Assembly: GCA_030650995.1 (NCBI GenBank)
Contig: JAUSCY010000093.1
Location: forward strand, 22,339 to 86,338
Direction of reading: 5' to 3'
Source: Sheuella sp.
GTDB lineage: Bacteria; Pseudomonadota; Gammaproteobacteria; Burkholderiales; Burkholderiaceae_B
DNA: 64,000 bases
Part shown: positions 26,917 through 35,613 of the stretch, in pieces
Layout: the number at the start of each line of letters is the position of its first letter
Numbering within the stretch: position 1 is the stretch's first letter
Notes under the pieces: model-generated
What the model saw: the letters and a program-made list of their open reading frames with translations, nothing else
Databases searched by the model: none
Told to the model about the DNA's origin: nothing
Program-made: the position numbers and the translations under genes

Positions 26917-27419
26917 TTGAGGCCTTTTTCAGTCAGAGCACTTAGGGTGGCATGACGTCCGGCCGGGAGGTAGACCAGTTCAATTAACAGGTCTGGGGCA
27001 CTCAGCAAGTCGGCAGCGCGCTCAGGCCACTCAATCAAAATAAGCGCATTTTCTTTCAAAATATCTCGAAAACCAGCGTCCAACCATTCTGATGGGTCGC
27101 TAAATCTATAGAAATCAAGATGATACAAGTATAAGTTAGAAACTGCATAAGATTCAAGTAGTGCGTAACTAGGACTTTTAATTCGTCCTGTAATGCCACA
27201 TTCACGCAAAAAAGCCCGAGCTAAGGAAGTCTTTCCTGCACCAAGTTCCCCTTGCAGATGAATTCTCCCTCCCGCATCTGGACCTGGCATTGAAACGCCA
27301 TCTAAGTTAGTTTTTAAGTCGGCAGCAATCTGTGCAAGCTCTTGACCGAGCTTGTCTGTTGCCAACTCATCAGCAAGATCGAGTTCTAATTTTTTTAGCG
27401 GAGAAATATGCATAGCCAT
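26868..27419 (-). CDS. tsaE: tRNA threonylcarbamoyladenosine biosynthesis ATPase TsaE
   Basis: TsaE (183 aa here) is the P-loop ATPase of the TsaBDE complex making t6A37 in tRNA. The Walker A HLQGELGAGKTSLARA and the segment IKSPSYALLESYAV (the SPTF/TYxL motif in modified form), YHLDFYRF and LILIEWPERAADL are diagnostic. The frame opens 15 codons earlier, within the AEC gene, but the ATG at 27419 lies one base after that gene's stop. The C-terminal 49 nt overlap amiC. Codons in the middle of the gene are clearly richer in A and T than in its neighbours, suggesting a replaced or converted segment. Confidence 0.92.
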   Translation of the reverse strand: MAMHISPLKKLELDLADELATDKLGQELAQIAADLKTNLDGVSMPGPDAGGRIHLQGELGAGKTSLARAFLRECGITGRIKSPSYALLESYAVSNLYLYHLDFYRFSDPSEWLDAGFRDILKENALILIEWPERAADLLSAPDLLIELVYLPAGRHATLSALTEKGLKWLCALTLKRANLSPT

Positions 27420-27420
27420 A

Positions 27421-28362
27421 TCAGGATGCCAGTAATAGCCAGAGGGGAATGGTGATTGCTGCAATCGGTGTACCTGCGGAAATAATCAGTCCGACTAACC
27501 GGCCATCCCCACCCATACGCACAGCCATCACATAGGCCGCGCTAGCCGGAGGCATCGCTGCGAACAGCACCAGCATTTGCCGCTTGAGAGGATCCAGATC
27601 AAGCCAGATTGCAATCAGCCAGGCACATGCAGGTAAGGCGATCAGTTTGACCGAGAGGATCCAGAGCACCAGTGAAAATTTTGTTTCACCAGGTTGCCAC
27701 ATCAGGCTCGCACCTACGCAAAGAATGCCTAGCGCAACAGCTGCTGCACCGAGTCGGGCAAGCAGTGTGTCGATCGGCGCAGGAAGTTCAAGCCCAGCCA
27801 GGTTGCAGATTACGCCAAGAACGGTAGACATCAGCAGTGGGTTTCTTAACAGGGCGGATGCAAAGTTTGTACCCTGATTACGCGCGAGCGCATAGACCGC
27901 AGCAAAATTAACAAGTGGTACGGCAAAACCTACAATCAGCGCCATGGTGGATTGGCCGCTTGCACCAGCCAGGCTGGGGGCGAGTGCCAGCGCGATATAT
28001 GTATTGAATCGATAGCCGCACTGGGCTGCAGAGGCCATGGCAACAGGCGTCGCACGTAATACCGGCAGCGCTAGCCATGACAATGCGATACCGGCCACTG
28101 CAGTGGCGCTTGTTGCAATAAAAATATCAGCCGCAGAACCCATGCTGATGGGGGTTCGTAAAATAGACTGAAAAAGTAATGCAGGAAACAGAACGTAGTA
28201 GACAAGTTTTTCGAGGCCCGTAAAAAACTCACGGGAAAAGCCTAGCTTGCGGTTCAGTAACCAGCCAAATGCGATGAGTAGAAAGTCAGGCAAAACAAGC
28301 AGGGCAACAGACATATGGTTCGGGGTAGGTATTCGTTGTGCAATGCTACTATTGTGACTCAT
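27421..28362 (-). CDS. AEC family (auxin efflux carrier-like) permease
   Basis: Inner-membrane transporter (313 aa, about ten hydrophobic segments) of the AEC/BASS-like fold. It has FGWLLNRKLGFSREFFTGLEKLVYYVLFPALLFQSI (the AEC N-terminal signature split around residues 33-68), ALALAPSLAGASG and NPLLMSTVLGVI near the domain boundary. Bacterial members export or take up malate, malonate and related acids. The start at 28362 is the longest; an internal ATG at 28314 (MSVALLVLPDF) would also give a complete family protein. It precedes tsaE by one base, an unusual neighbour for that operon. A perfect inverted repeat lies just upstream. Confidence 0.88.
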   Translation of the reverse strand: MSHNSSIAQRIPTPNHMSVALLVLPDFLLIAFGWLLNRKLGFSREFFTGLEKLVYYVLFPALLFQSILRTPISMGSAADIFIATSATAVAGIALSWLALPVLRATPVAMASAAQCGYRFNTYIALALAPSLAGASGQSTMALIVGFAVPLVNFAAVYALARNQGTNFASALLRNPLLMSTVLGVICNLAGLELPAPIDTLLARLGAAAVALGILCVGASLMWQPGETKFSLVLWILSVKLIALPACAWLIAIWLDLDPLKRQMLVLFAAMPPASAAYVMAVRMGGDGRLVGLIISAGTPIAAITIPLWLLLAS

Positions 28363-28367
28363 CCTAT

Positions 28368-28392
28368 ATAAGCTCGCTGATCGCGAGCTTAT
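28368..28392. promoter_or_regulatory. Perfect 10-bp inverted repeat between AEC permease and Bug receptor genes
   Basis: ATAAGCTCGC at 28368-28377 and GCGAGCTTAT at 28383-28392 are exact complements around a 5-nt spacer. It lies between divergent start codons (28362 on minus, 28453 on plus), where no transcript should end, so an operator is more likely than a terminator. No T-run follows on either side. Confidence 0.5.
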
Positions 28393-28452
28393 TTATTGTG
28401 CCGGCACTTGTTTACAACAGGTGTTTCTTCGGCGTTTGTTTCAGAGGACCCC

Positions 28453-29430
28453 ATGAAGAAAATCAATGTTTTCGCCGCAGCGTTTTCGCTTGCCGCACTT
28501 GCCGCATCGCCTTTTGTGTTTGCGCAAACCTATCCAACTAAACCGATTCGCGTGATCGTTCCTTTCGCGCCAGGTGGATCGACCGATATTATTTCGCGGC
28601 TGGTGACCCAGCGTATGGCCCAGGAACTCGGGCAGCCCGTCGTTGTTGAAAATAAAGCGGGAGCCGGTGGTGCGATTGGTGCAGGTGAGGGCGCGCGCGC
28701 AGCCCCTGATGGCTACACACTTTCCGTTGCAACGGTGTCCACCATGGCTGTGTTGCCCGCATGCAGGCCCAAAGATTTACCGTATGACCCGATCAAGGAT
28801 TTTGCTCCCGTCACAAATTTTGCCAATACTGCAAACGTGATCTCAGTGAACCCAAAGTTTCCAGCCAAGGACGTCAAGTCCCTGATTGAAGAGTTGAAAA
28901 AGAACCCTGGTAAATATTCCTATGGAAGTTCAGGCACATGCGGCGTGCTGCATTTGTTTGGAGAGGCCTTCAGAATGGCGACTGGCACTGATATCGTGCA
29001 CGTTCCCTACAAAGGTTCGGGCCCTGCGCTGGCTGATGCTGTAGGTGGTCAGGTTGAGATTCTTTTTGATAATCTGCCTTCCTCCATGCCACAGATTCAG
29101 GCGGGTAAGTTACGTCCTATTGCCATCGCCTGGGATAAGCGTATTGATTCGATGAAAGATGTGCCCACGCTTGCCGAGGCGGGTTATCCACAATTGAATC
29201 AGCCCGTCTGGTATGGCTTGCTGGCTCCGCGCGGTACACCTCCCGAGATTATTAATAAGCTCAGAGATGCTGCTGTGATTGCACTGAAAGATCCGCGTGT
29301 GGTTAAAGTACTGCATGAGCAGGGCTCGCTCGCCTCAGGCAATACGCCTGAAGAATTTGCCCGCGAAATCAAGGCTCAGTACGACTGGGCACACGACGTA
29401 GTGAAAACGCAAAAGATTGAATTTAATTAA
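28453..29430 (+). CDS. Bug/TctC-type solute receptor
   Basis: Periplasmic Bug-family receptor (325 aa). The signal peptide MKKINVFAAAFSLAALAAS ends near FVFA (residue 24). YPTKPIRVIVPFAPGGSTDIISR, VENKAGAGGAIGAGEGARAAPDGY and HVPYKGSGPALADAVGGQVE are the conserved blocks. The frame is open for 19 codons upstream, but the ATG at 28453 has AGAGGA at 28443-28448 and begins the signal peptide. It lies opposite an AEC permease across a perfect inverted repeat, and xerD starts only 3 nt after it. Confidence 0.93.
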   Translation: MKKINVFAAAFSLAALAASPFVFAQTYPTKPIRVIVPFAPGGSTDIISRLVTQRMAQELGQPVVVENKAGAGGAIGAGEGARAAPDGYTLSVATVSTMAVLPACRPKDLPYDPIKDFAPVTNFANTANVISVNPKFPAKDVKSLIEELKKNPGKYSYGSSGTCGVLHLFGEAFRMATGTDIVHVPYKGSGPALADAVGGQVEILFDNLPSSMPQIQAGKLRPIAIAWDKRIDSMKDVPTLAEAGYPQLNQPVWYGLLAPRGTPPEIINKLRDAAVIALKDPRVVKVLHEQGSLASGNTPEEFAREIKAQYDWAHDVVKTQKIEFN

Positions 29431-29433
29431 TTC

Positions 29434-30330
29434 ATGCATGAAGAATCCGCATCGATTACAGAGTTTATCGACGCAGTCTGGCTAGAAGATGGCTTGGCGG
29501 CCAATACCTTGTCCGCCTATCGTCGTGATCTAGTTGCTTTTGAACAGTGGCTGCAGCTTGAACGCAAAATCGGTCTGGATGCCGTGGTGACGGGGGATAT
29601 CGAGTCCTGGTTCGCCGCATTGCATGCGACATCCAAGCCAAGCACGGCTAACCGTCGACTGGCAACCCTCAGGCGTTATTTCCTGTGGGCGATTCGTCAT
29701 CAACGTGTTTCAGTTGATCCTTGTTTGCAAATGGTCACTGCTCGTCAGCCTTTGCGTATTCCTAAAACACTGTCCGAAGCTCAGGTCGAGGCACTGCTGC
29801 AGCAGCCCCCCACGCATACTCCGCGTGGTTTGCGAGACCGTGCCATGTTGGAAGTGTTGTATGCGACGGGGCTGCGCGTCTCTGAACTTGTTGGCGTCGG
29901 CGTGCTTGATATCAGCCTGTCTGACGGGGTCGTGCGCGTCGTGCAGGGTAAAGGCGGGAAAGATCGGCTGGTGCCGCTCGGTGCAGAGGCTGCACATTGG
30001 ATCACAACCTACATGAAAGAGTCCCGCCCGGAGTTGTTAGGCGCGAGAACCAGTGCCGCGTTGTTTGTCACCGCACGCGCTGCACCCATGACACGCCAGT
30101 CCTTTTGGCTGTTGATCAAAAAGTATGCGGTATTGGCCGGTGTCAGGGCGCCACTTTCACCGCATGTGTTGCGCCATGCTTTTGCAACGCATTTGCTCAA
30201 TCACGGTGCCGATCTGCGCGTAGTGCAAATGCTCTTGGGGCATTCTGATATTTCAACAACGCAAATATACACACACGTCGCGCGTGAAAGGCTCAAGAGC
30301 CTGCATGCCCAGCATCATCCGCGTGGATAA
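29434..30330 (+). CDS. xerD: Site-specific tyrosine recombinase XerD
   Basis: XerD (298 aa; E. coli 298) works with XerC at dif to resolve chromosome dimers. The N-terminal SAM-like DNA-binding domain covers about 1-90 (LEDGLAANTLSAYRRDLVAFEQWL). Catalytic residues are visible: Arg in TGLRVSELV, Lys in GKGGKDRLVPLG, HVLRHAFATHLL with His and Arg, His in LLGHSDISTTQIY, and Tyr in TQIYTHV. It starts 3 nt after the Bug gene with no visible ribosome site, so it appears translationally coupled to a receptor gene. It is a housekeeping XerD rather than a phage integrase, despite the tRNA 22 nt downstream. Confidence 0.93.
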   Translation: MHEESASITEFIDAVWLEDGLAANTLSAYRRDLVAFEQWLQLERKIGLDAVVTGDIESWFAALHATSKPSTANRRLATLRRYFLWAIRHQRVSVDPCLQMVTARQPLRIPKTLSEAQVEALLQQPPTHTPRGLRDRAMLEVLYATGLRVSELVGVGVLDISLSDGVVRVVQGKGGKDRLVPLGAEAAHWITTYMKESRPELLGARTSAALFVTARAAPMTRQSFWLLIKKYAVLAGVRAPLSPHVLRHAFATHLLNHGADLRVVQMLLGHSDISTTQIYTHVARERLKSLHAQHHPRG

Positions 30331-30352
30331 AGCTTGCTAAACTAGCAGACTT

Positions 30353-30428
30353 GCCGCCGTAACTCAGTGGATAGAGTACCTTCCTCCTAAGAAGGGAGTC
30401 GGACGTTCGATTCGTCTCGGCGGCACCA
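30353..30428 (+). tRNA. tRNA-Arg (anticodon CCU)
   Basis: A complete cloverleaf is visible. The acceptor GCCGCCG pairs with CGGCGGC (30418-30424). The anticodon stem CCTTC/GAAGG encloses loop CTCCTAA, giving anticodon CCU, which reads AGG. The T arm is GGACG-TTCGATT-CGTCT. Discriminator A is followed by an encoded CCA. A possible -10 (TAAACT, 30338-30343) lies before it. No repeat of the 3' end was noticed nearby. Confidence 0.95.
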
Positions 30429-30463
30429 GTTTTCTGGTATCAAATAATAGGAATAGCGTCGAT

Positions 30464-31294
30464 ATGGCATTTACAACACCCAACAAAGTTTTTTATTTCA
30501 ATAAGCTGGGTGTTTGCCTGACCCTCGCCGTCACGGCGGTCCTGAGCGGCTGTGCCTCTGATCAGTCGGTGCTTGGTAATGGCACGACCATTACCGCCTC
30601 AGATACCGCCCGCATGACAAAATCGGGCTTTCTCTCAGATTACGCGCGACTTAAACCAACCAAATGGGGAGAGGGGATCCAGTGCTGGAGCGAGCCTAAT
30701 CTGAGAGCCTCAAAGTACGACAAGGTACTTGTGTCACGCATTGTTGTCTCCATTGCCCCACCAAAAGACAAAGATAAAGAAGTGACCGTTGATCCGAGTG
30801 ATTTGAAAACTCTGACGGATTATTTCCACGATGTCTTGGTTAAAGACCTCAAGCCGCAGATGCAAGTCGTCGATAAAGCGGGTCCAGGGGTGGTCGTCAT
30901 GCGTATCGCTTTGACGGATCTGGTGCCTACACAGGTGCAGGACAGCATTGCCGGGACGCTCATTCCTTATGCCTTCGTTGTTGAGGCAAGCTCGGGGTCC
31001 GCCACGGGCCGGCCGGCTGGATCGACGCCCTACATGGGAGAAACCGGCATGGAAATGCAATTCCGGGATGGTGTGACGGGAGCTGTTCTTGCTGAGTGCC
31101 GGGATACCGAAATTGGTCGCAAATACGCCGCTGACATGAATAGCGGTGTTGTAGGTGCTGCACAAACCTGGGCGAGTGGTTATTTGAATTCTTTTCAGCA
31201 GTGGTCCTATGCTAAAAACGCCTTTGATAAATGGGCTGCGCTGGTTGCTCAGCGGATGGCTGAAATGCGTGGGGTTTCAGCAGAAAAAAAGTAA
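30464..31294 (+). CDS. DUF3313 family lipoprotein
   Basis: Predicted lipoprotein (276 aa). The signal peptide includes LTLAVTAVLSGCASDQ with the lipobox LSGC (Cys at about 29). The DUF3313 signature follows: FLSDYARLKPTKWGEGIQCW, then KYDKVLVSRIVVSIAP and a long alpha/beta domain. Function is unknown for the family; many members sit in the outer membrane or periplasm. Ribosome site AGGAA lies 10 nt before ATG. It has its own terminator downstream and an upstream tRNA gene, so it is probably a single-gene unit or shares the tRNA transcript. Confidence 0.85.
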   Translation: MAFTTPNKVFYFNKLGVCLTLAVTAVLSGCASDQSVLGNGTTITASDTARMTKSGFLSDYARLKPTKWGEGIQCWSEPNLRASKYDKVLVSRIVVSIAPPKDKDKEVTVDPSDLKTLTDYFHDVLVKDLKPQMQVVDKAGPGVVVMRIALTDLVPTQVQDSIAGTLIPYAFVVEASSGSATGRPAGSTPYMGETGMEMQFRDGVTGAVLAECRDTEIGRKYAADMNSGVVGAAQTWASGYLNSFQQWSYAKNAFDKWAALVAQRMAEMRGVSAEKK

Positions 31295-31326
31295 TTTTCT
31301 AACTGAAACTGCCAGATCAGGTTAGG

Positions 31327-31352
31327 CGGCCCTTCGGGGCCGTTCTTGTTTT
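31327..31352 (+). terminator. Rho-independent terminator after the DUF3313 lipoprotein gene
   Basis: CGGCCC (31327-31332), tetraloop TTCG, GGGCCG (31337-31342), then TTCTTGTTTT. A UUCG tetraloop on a GC-rich stem followed by a T-rich tract is a textbook intrinsic terminator. Confidence 0.9.
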
Positions 31353-31488
31353 GTCGGGGCAGCTCATTTTTTAAGTATGTTCAGGCTCCAACCGGGCCTG
31401 GATTTCGTTATGATCGGGTTAATCCTGAGTGACTCATGACATGGTCGACCGACTGTCATCCCCCGGATACATAATGCTGCAGAGACAC

Positions 31489-32718
31489 ATGACACAACCG
31501 ACAGCCATTGCAAAAGAACAAAACGATCAAAATGCGGTCCGAACAATACTGATTGGTACCTTTATCGTTTTGCTTGCAATGGGAACGCGCGCGACTTTCG
31601 GTTTATTCATGCAGCCAATGGGCCTCGAGCACAATTGGCCACGTGAAGTTTTTTCGATGGCCTTTGCCATACAAAATCTGGTCTGGGGCCTTGGCGCGAT
31701 CGGTGCGGGCATGATGGCAGACAGATTTGGTTCGGCCCGAACGATTGCGCTGAGTGCGGTGTTTTATGCGTTAGGTCTTGTTGGCACACGTTTCTCAACT
31801 AGCGTATTTGATTTGTACCTCAGTGCCGGAGTGCTGATCGGTCTTGGACAAGCAGGTACGACATTCGCTGTCATCCTTCCTGTGATCGCCAGAACAGTTC
31901 CCGTCGCGTCACGCAGCACTGCGATGGGGATTGCGAGCGCAGGCGGTTCCTTAGGCCAGTTTTTGGTGGTGCCGACGGGTCAAATACTGATTGATACGTA
32001 TCAATGGACGGGAGCGTATTGGATCCTGTCTGTCGTGTTGGCTGCGACATTGCCACTGACTTGGTTTTTGCGTGGTAAGCCCGTGGCTGCAGTCGGGCAG
32101 CAGCAATCTATGCTCAGCGCGATTAGTCAGGCTTTGAAACACCCGACTTTTCATTTTCTGTTCTGGGGCTACTTTGTCTGCGGGTTTCATACAGCGTTTA
32201 TCACCTTGCATTTGCCAGCTTTCGTGACGGATGCAGGCTTGAATGCGAGCAGCGGTGCGATTGCGATTGCTTTGATTGGTTTGTTCAACGTTTTTGGTTC
32301 TTTTACCGCAGGCAAACTCGGGGGAACCCATAGTAAAAAGAAATTACTGGCATTTCTTTATTTCATGCGTGCATTTGGTATTTTATGGATTCTGGTGATG
32401 CCCACAACGACGTTTGTTGTGTATGTTTTTGCCGGCTGGATGGGCTTGTTTTGGCTGGGTACTGTTCCTTTGACCCAAGGATTAATCGGGCAGATTTATG
32501 GTTTGCGTTACGCCGCGACCTTATCTGGCATGGTGTTTCTCGGCCATCAGTTAGGCAGTTTCAGTGGAGTCTGGATAGGCGGAAAAGTCCAGGCGCTTAC
32601 CGGTAGCTACGACTTGGTTTGGTGGATGGGTATTGCGCTGGCACTGATCGCCGCCGCACTCTGTTTGCCTGTCAATGAAAAGCCACTCTCCTTTGGTTTG
32701 AAACCTGCAGCGGCTTGA
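31489..32718 (+). CDS. Major facilitator superfamily transporter
   Basis: Twelve-helix MFS permease (409 aa). The loop 2-3 signature appears as GMMADRFGSARTI, and the N-terminal TRATFGLFMQPM with NWPREVFSMAFAIQNLVWG is the pattern of the bacterial monocarboxylate/oxalate-formate-like group. The frame starts at 31429, but the ATG at 31489 (MTQPTAIAKEQ) or 31474 is more likely because the first 15-20 residues are not conserved-looking. A -10-like TATGAT lies at 31409-31414. Substrate is unknown; an organic anion is likely by family. Confidence 0.87.
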   Translation: MTQPTAIAKEQNDQNAVRTILIGTFIVLLAMGTRATFGLFMQPMGLEHNWPREVFSMAFAIQNLVWGLGAIGAGMMADRFGSARTIALSAVFYALGLVGTRFSTSVFDLYLSAGVLIGLGQAGTTFAVILPVIARTVPVASRSTAMGIASAGGSLGQFLVVPTGQILIDTYQWTGAYWILSVVLAATLPLTWFLRGKPVAAVGQQQSMLSAISQALKHPTFHFLFWGYFVCGFHTAFITLHLPAFVTDAGLNASSGAIAIALIGLFNVFGSFTAGKLGGTHSKKKLLAFLYFMRAFGILWILVMPTTTFVVYVFAGWMGLFWLGTVPLTQGLIGQIYGLRYAATLSGMVFLGHQLGSFSGVWIGGKVQALTGSYDLVWWMGIALALIAAALCLPVNEKPLSFGLKPAAA

Positions 32719-32719
32719 T

Positions 32720-32878
32720 ATGCCAGACACGCAAAAATCATTTTTTTCTTTTAACTGGGTGCTCAAACTCTTTGGCGCAGCCGTGCTGCTACTCGTTTTA
32801 GGTGTCGGATTTCTTGGCTATCTAACGCCTGGTATGAGAATTAACTGGGAAACCATCGCCACGATGTGCGGGTTTTGA
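32720..32878 (+). CDS. Possible small single-pass membrane protein
   Basis: A 52-codon ORF lying between the MFS gene stop (32718) and the AddB-like gene. The product begins MPDTQKSFFSFNW, followed by one hydrophobic helix (about residues 18-35, GAAVLLLVLGVGFLGYL) and a short polar tail ending TMCGF. The composition is that of a real membrane segment with positive residues on the N-terminal side. No ribosome site is clear; coupling to the MFS stop (one base away) could serve. It overlaps a GTG that could start the next gene. No family recognised; it may be a chance ORF. Confidence 0.4.
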   Translation: MPDTQKSFFSFNWVLKLFGAAVLLLVLGVGFLGYLTPGMRINWETIATMCGF

Positions 32879-32886
32879 TTGTTGTA

Positions 32887-35613
32887 ATGCCTGTGCTGAA
32901 AGATTTGCCTGTCATTGATTACACCCAGCTCGTCAGTTTGCCTGCGCGGGCCACAGCAGTACTGACTGTTAATAATCGTTTGGCCCGCAGCGTGATTCAG
33001 TCGCTTGCAACTCACTTTGCCCGTACTTCAGAAATCCCACTGGTTGCACCCTGGTCTGGCTGGCTCTCACATGTGCTGGCGCAACTCAGTTTCGAAGAGC
33101 TGATTGCTGCACCTGCTTACGTTCTTGACAGTTTTTCTGCCCAAATGCTTTGGGCGCAAGTCATTGAAGATTTAGAAACTGAAAGACCATTGCTCGATAT
33201 GAATCAAGCTGCCGCTGCTGCGATGCAAGCCGACTCTTTGATTGATGAGTGGGGGATTGCAGTGTCAGAGGCCAGTCAGACTGAAGAGTACCTAAGTTTT
33301 GAACGATGGCGCGACGCATACCGGGCGAGATTGCATGCGCTGGATGCGATTGATCCGAATCTGCTAGTTGAACGTGTGATTTTGCATCTCGAAATGTATG
33401 CGGACAATCCTGATCATGCCGGTACCTCGATGCCGGAGCACGTTGTGCTGGCGGGCTTTTCTGAAATATCTCCACGTATGACCAGAGTGTTAAATGCTTT
33501 GGCCGAAGTGGGTGTGTCGATTTCGATTCTGGATCCCGGTGATGTTCAGCAAAGCCAGCTCAAGCGGGTGCTGGCCGCTCATGCGCAAGCCGAATGGCGC
33601 TCGGCTGCTTATTGGGCGCGACAACAATTAATAGAAAACCCGCACGGCCGCTATGCGATCGTTGCCGCGCAACTTGATCGTGAGGCCCCTTTCGCGCGAA
33701 GAGTGCTTGATCATGTTTTAGGGGAGGGTTCAGAAACTCCTCAGGCTTTTAACGTAGCTGTCGCACGCCCTTTGTCCGAGTGGCGTGCCGGACGCGCAAT
33801 GCTTGCCTGGCTCAGAACTTTTGTATTAATGAGAGATAAAAAAAGCGCGGAACCTACCGACCTCGGTGGTGCGCTCTTGTCCGGACATTGTGCGGGTGAC
33901 TTCAATGAGATGGGGGGGCGCGCACGAATTGATGCGCGCTGGCGTGACAGGCAGATTACGCGCGTAAAACTTTCAGAGTGGTCGCGCGCGATCGAACCGT
34001 TACTCATGCTCGGCCCAGCCTGGCAAAGGGCCTGGCAAAGCTGGCAAGACTATCCCAGAAAGGCCGATACCCAAGCATGGTCGCAAATTTTTCGCGCGAC
34101 ACTGTCCACGCTAGGTTTCCCTGGTCAGGCCCAGCAAAGTTCCGTCGCCTATCAGGTGACAGAGGCCTTAGACTCGCTGCTCGACCGTTTTGCTGAGATG
34201 TCGCCTGTTCTGGGTGCGGTCAGTGCTTTAGATGCATGGTCTGCGCTCAATCGGCTCGCACGCAGCGCAACGTTCCAGCCACAGCGCGACGCAGGTGCCA
34301 GACTGGATGTGCTTGGTTTGCTGGAGGCCGAAGGGGGCAGCTGGGATGGCGTCTGGATGCTTGGATTAACGGACGAAGTATTGCCCGCAGCAGCCAAGCC
34401 TAATCCCTTCATTCCACTGCCTGCCTTACGTCTTGCACAAGCGCCACGTGCAACGCCAGAGCGCGAATACGAATGGGCACAACAAATCTACAAACATTTA
34501 TCGCATACCGCACCGGAAATTATTGTCAGTTCTGCAGCGCAGGACGGTGAACGCAGCCTGAGGCCCTCACCGCTTATCGCAGGGGTGTCTGAAGTACCTG
34601 ATATATGGACTCCGCAGCCGATTTCCCCACATGCGCAGGATTTACTACAGGAGCAAATCGACGATTATGGCCCGGCCTTGCAAACAACCGAAGTGACCGC
34701 GGGAGGCGTGAGTGTTCTGGAAACGCAGTCATGCAATCCGTTGTGGGGCTTTGTGCGCTATCGGCTTGGGATACAAGGGTTAAAAGCCTATGCGACCCTA
34801 CCCTCCAAAACACTACGAGGCATCTATTTGCATGCAGTGATGCAACGTATATGGGAAGAATTACGTACGCAGTCGCGATTGCTTGAGCTTCGCGCGAGCG
34901 GCGAGTTGCAGGCATGGATTGATTTTGTTTTACACGATGTTGCCAGACAAAAATTGCAAGACTATCCGGACATGTGGCAGCAACTCGAACAAGAGCGCTC
35001 CTCATTACTGATCGCTCAATGGCTGGATCTCGAATCTAAGCGATTGCCATTTGTTGCGACTGAGGTTGAACAGAAACGACTAATGGAGATCGGTACATCA
35101 GTCCCTAAATTGAAACTTGAATTGCGATTGGATCGTCTCGATACGCTACTAAGTGATGAGCGTCAGGTTGTGATCGATTACAAGTCTGGTGCAAAACTTG
35201 CAGATGTTCTGAAAGACTGGCGACAGCCAAGGTTAGTGAATTTGCAGCTGCCTAGTTATGCCGCACTGATGCTGAGCGACAGCTCAGCCAATGGCTTAGC
35301 GCAGAGTATGGGCGCGAATGTTGCAGACGGTCTTGCAGGATTTATTTTGGTTCAGCTACACAGCAAATCCGTAGCCGCTGTTGGATTAATTGACGAAGAT
35401 ATCGGACTGCACGGTCCTAAATCACTGGCTGATGCCAAATTTGAAGATGCCTCCTGGAATGATGCCATGCAGCGATTGCATCACTGCATTGAACGGCTCG
35501 CTGATGAGTTTTTACAAGGTGTAGCGGTTAATCAGTCTTTTCATAAAAATGATTTGAAGTTTTGTGATGTCATGCCCATTTTGCGCGTCTACGAGGAGGA
35601 TCAGGATGACTGA
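32887..35613 (+). CDS. AddB-like PD-(D/E)XK nuclease / probable DNA repair protein
   Basis: Large protein (908 aa) of the betaproteobacterial AddB-like repair family. The N-terminal part is an inactivated helicase-like fold (TAVLTVNNRLARSV, LVAPWSGWLSHVL). The C-terminal RecB-type nuclease has RLDRLDTL and VIDYKSG, holding the catalytic Asp and Lys. The iron-sulfur cysteine cluster of classical AddB is not complete: one Cys lies in ETQSCNPLWG near the nuclease start and one near the C-terminus (KFCDVM). GTG at 32866 is an alternative start. It overlaps the helicase gene by 8 nt. Together they would process double-strand ends for RecA. Confidence 0.87.
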   Translation: MPVLKDLPVIDYTQLVSLPARATAVLTVNNRLARSVIQSLATHFARTSEIPLVAPWSGWLSHVLAQLSFEELIAAPAYVLDSFSAQMLWAQVIEDLETERPLLDMNQAAAAAMQADSLIDEWGIAVSEASQTEEYLSFERWRDAYRARLHALDAIDPNLLVERVILHLEMYADNPDHAGTSMPEHVVLAGFSEISPRMTRVLNALAEVGVSISILDPGDVQQSQLKRVLAAHAQAEWRSAAYWARQQLIENPHGRYAIVAAQLDREAPFARRVLDHVLGEGSETPQAFNVAVARPLSEWRAGRAMLAWLRTFVLMRDKKSAEPTDLGGALLSGHCAGDFNEMGGRARIDARWRDRQITRVKLSEWSRAIEPLLMLGPAWQRAWQSWQDYPRKADTQAWSQIFRATLSTLGFPGQAQQSSVAYQVTEALDSLLDRFAEMSPVLGAVSALDAWSALNRLARSATFQPQRDAGARLDVLGLLEAEGGSWDGVWMLGLTDEVLPAAAKPNPFIPLPALRLAQAPRATPEREYEWAQQIYKHLSHTAPEIIVSSAAQDGERSLRPSPLIAGVSEVPDIWTPQPISPHAQDLLQEQIDDYGPALQTTEVTAGGVSVLETQSCNPLWGFVRYRLGIQGLKAYATLPSKTLRGIYLHAVMQRIWEELRTQSRLLELRASGELQAWIDFVLHDVARQKLQDYPDMWQQLEQERSSLLIAQWLDLESKRLPFVATEVEQKRLMEIGTSVPKLKLELRLDRLDTLLSDERQVVIDYKSGAKLADVLKDWRQPRLVNLQLPSYAALMLSDSSANGLAQSMGANVADGLAGFILVQLHSKSVAAVGLIDEDIGLHGPKSLADAKFEDASWNDAMQRLHHCIERLADEFLQGVAVNQSFHKNDLKFCDVMPILRVYEEDQDD

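Noticed and set aside
29434..30428. Tyrosine recombinase beside a tRNA as the edge of an integrative element
   Set aside because: The recombinase has XerD length and motifs, no att-like repeat of the tRNA 3' end was seen, and flanking genes are ordinary chromosomal ones.
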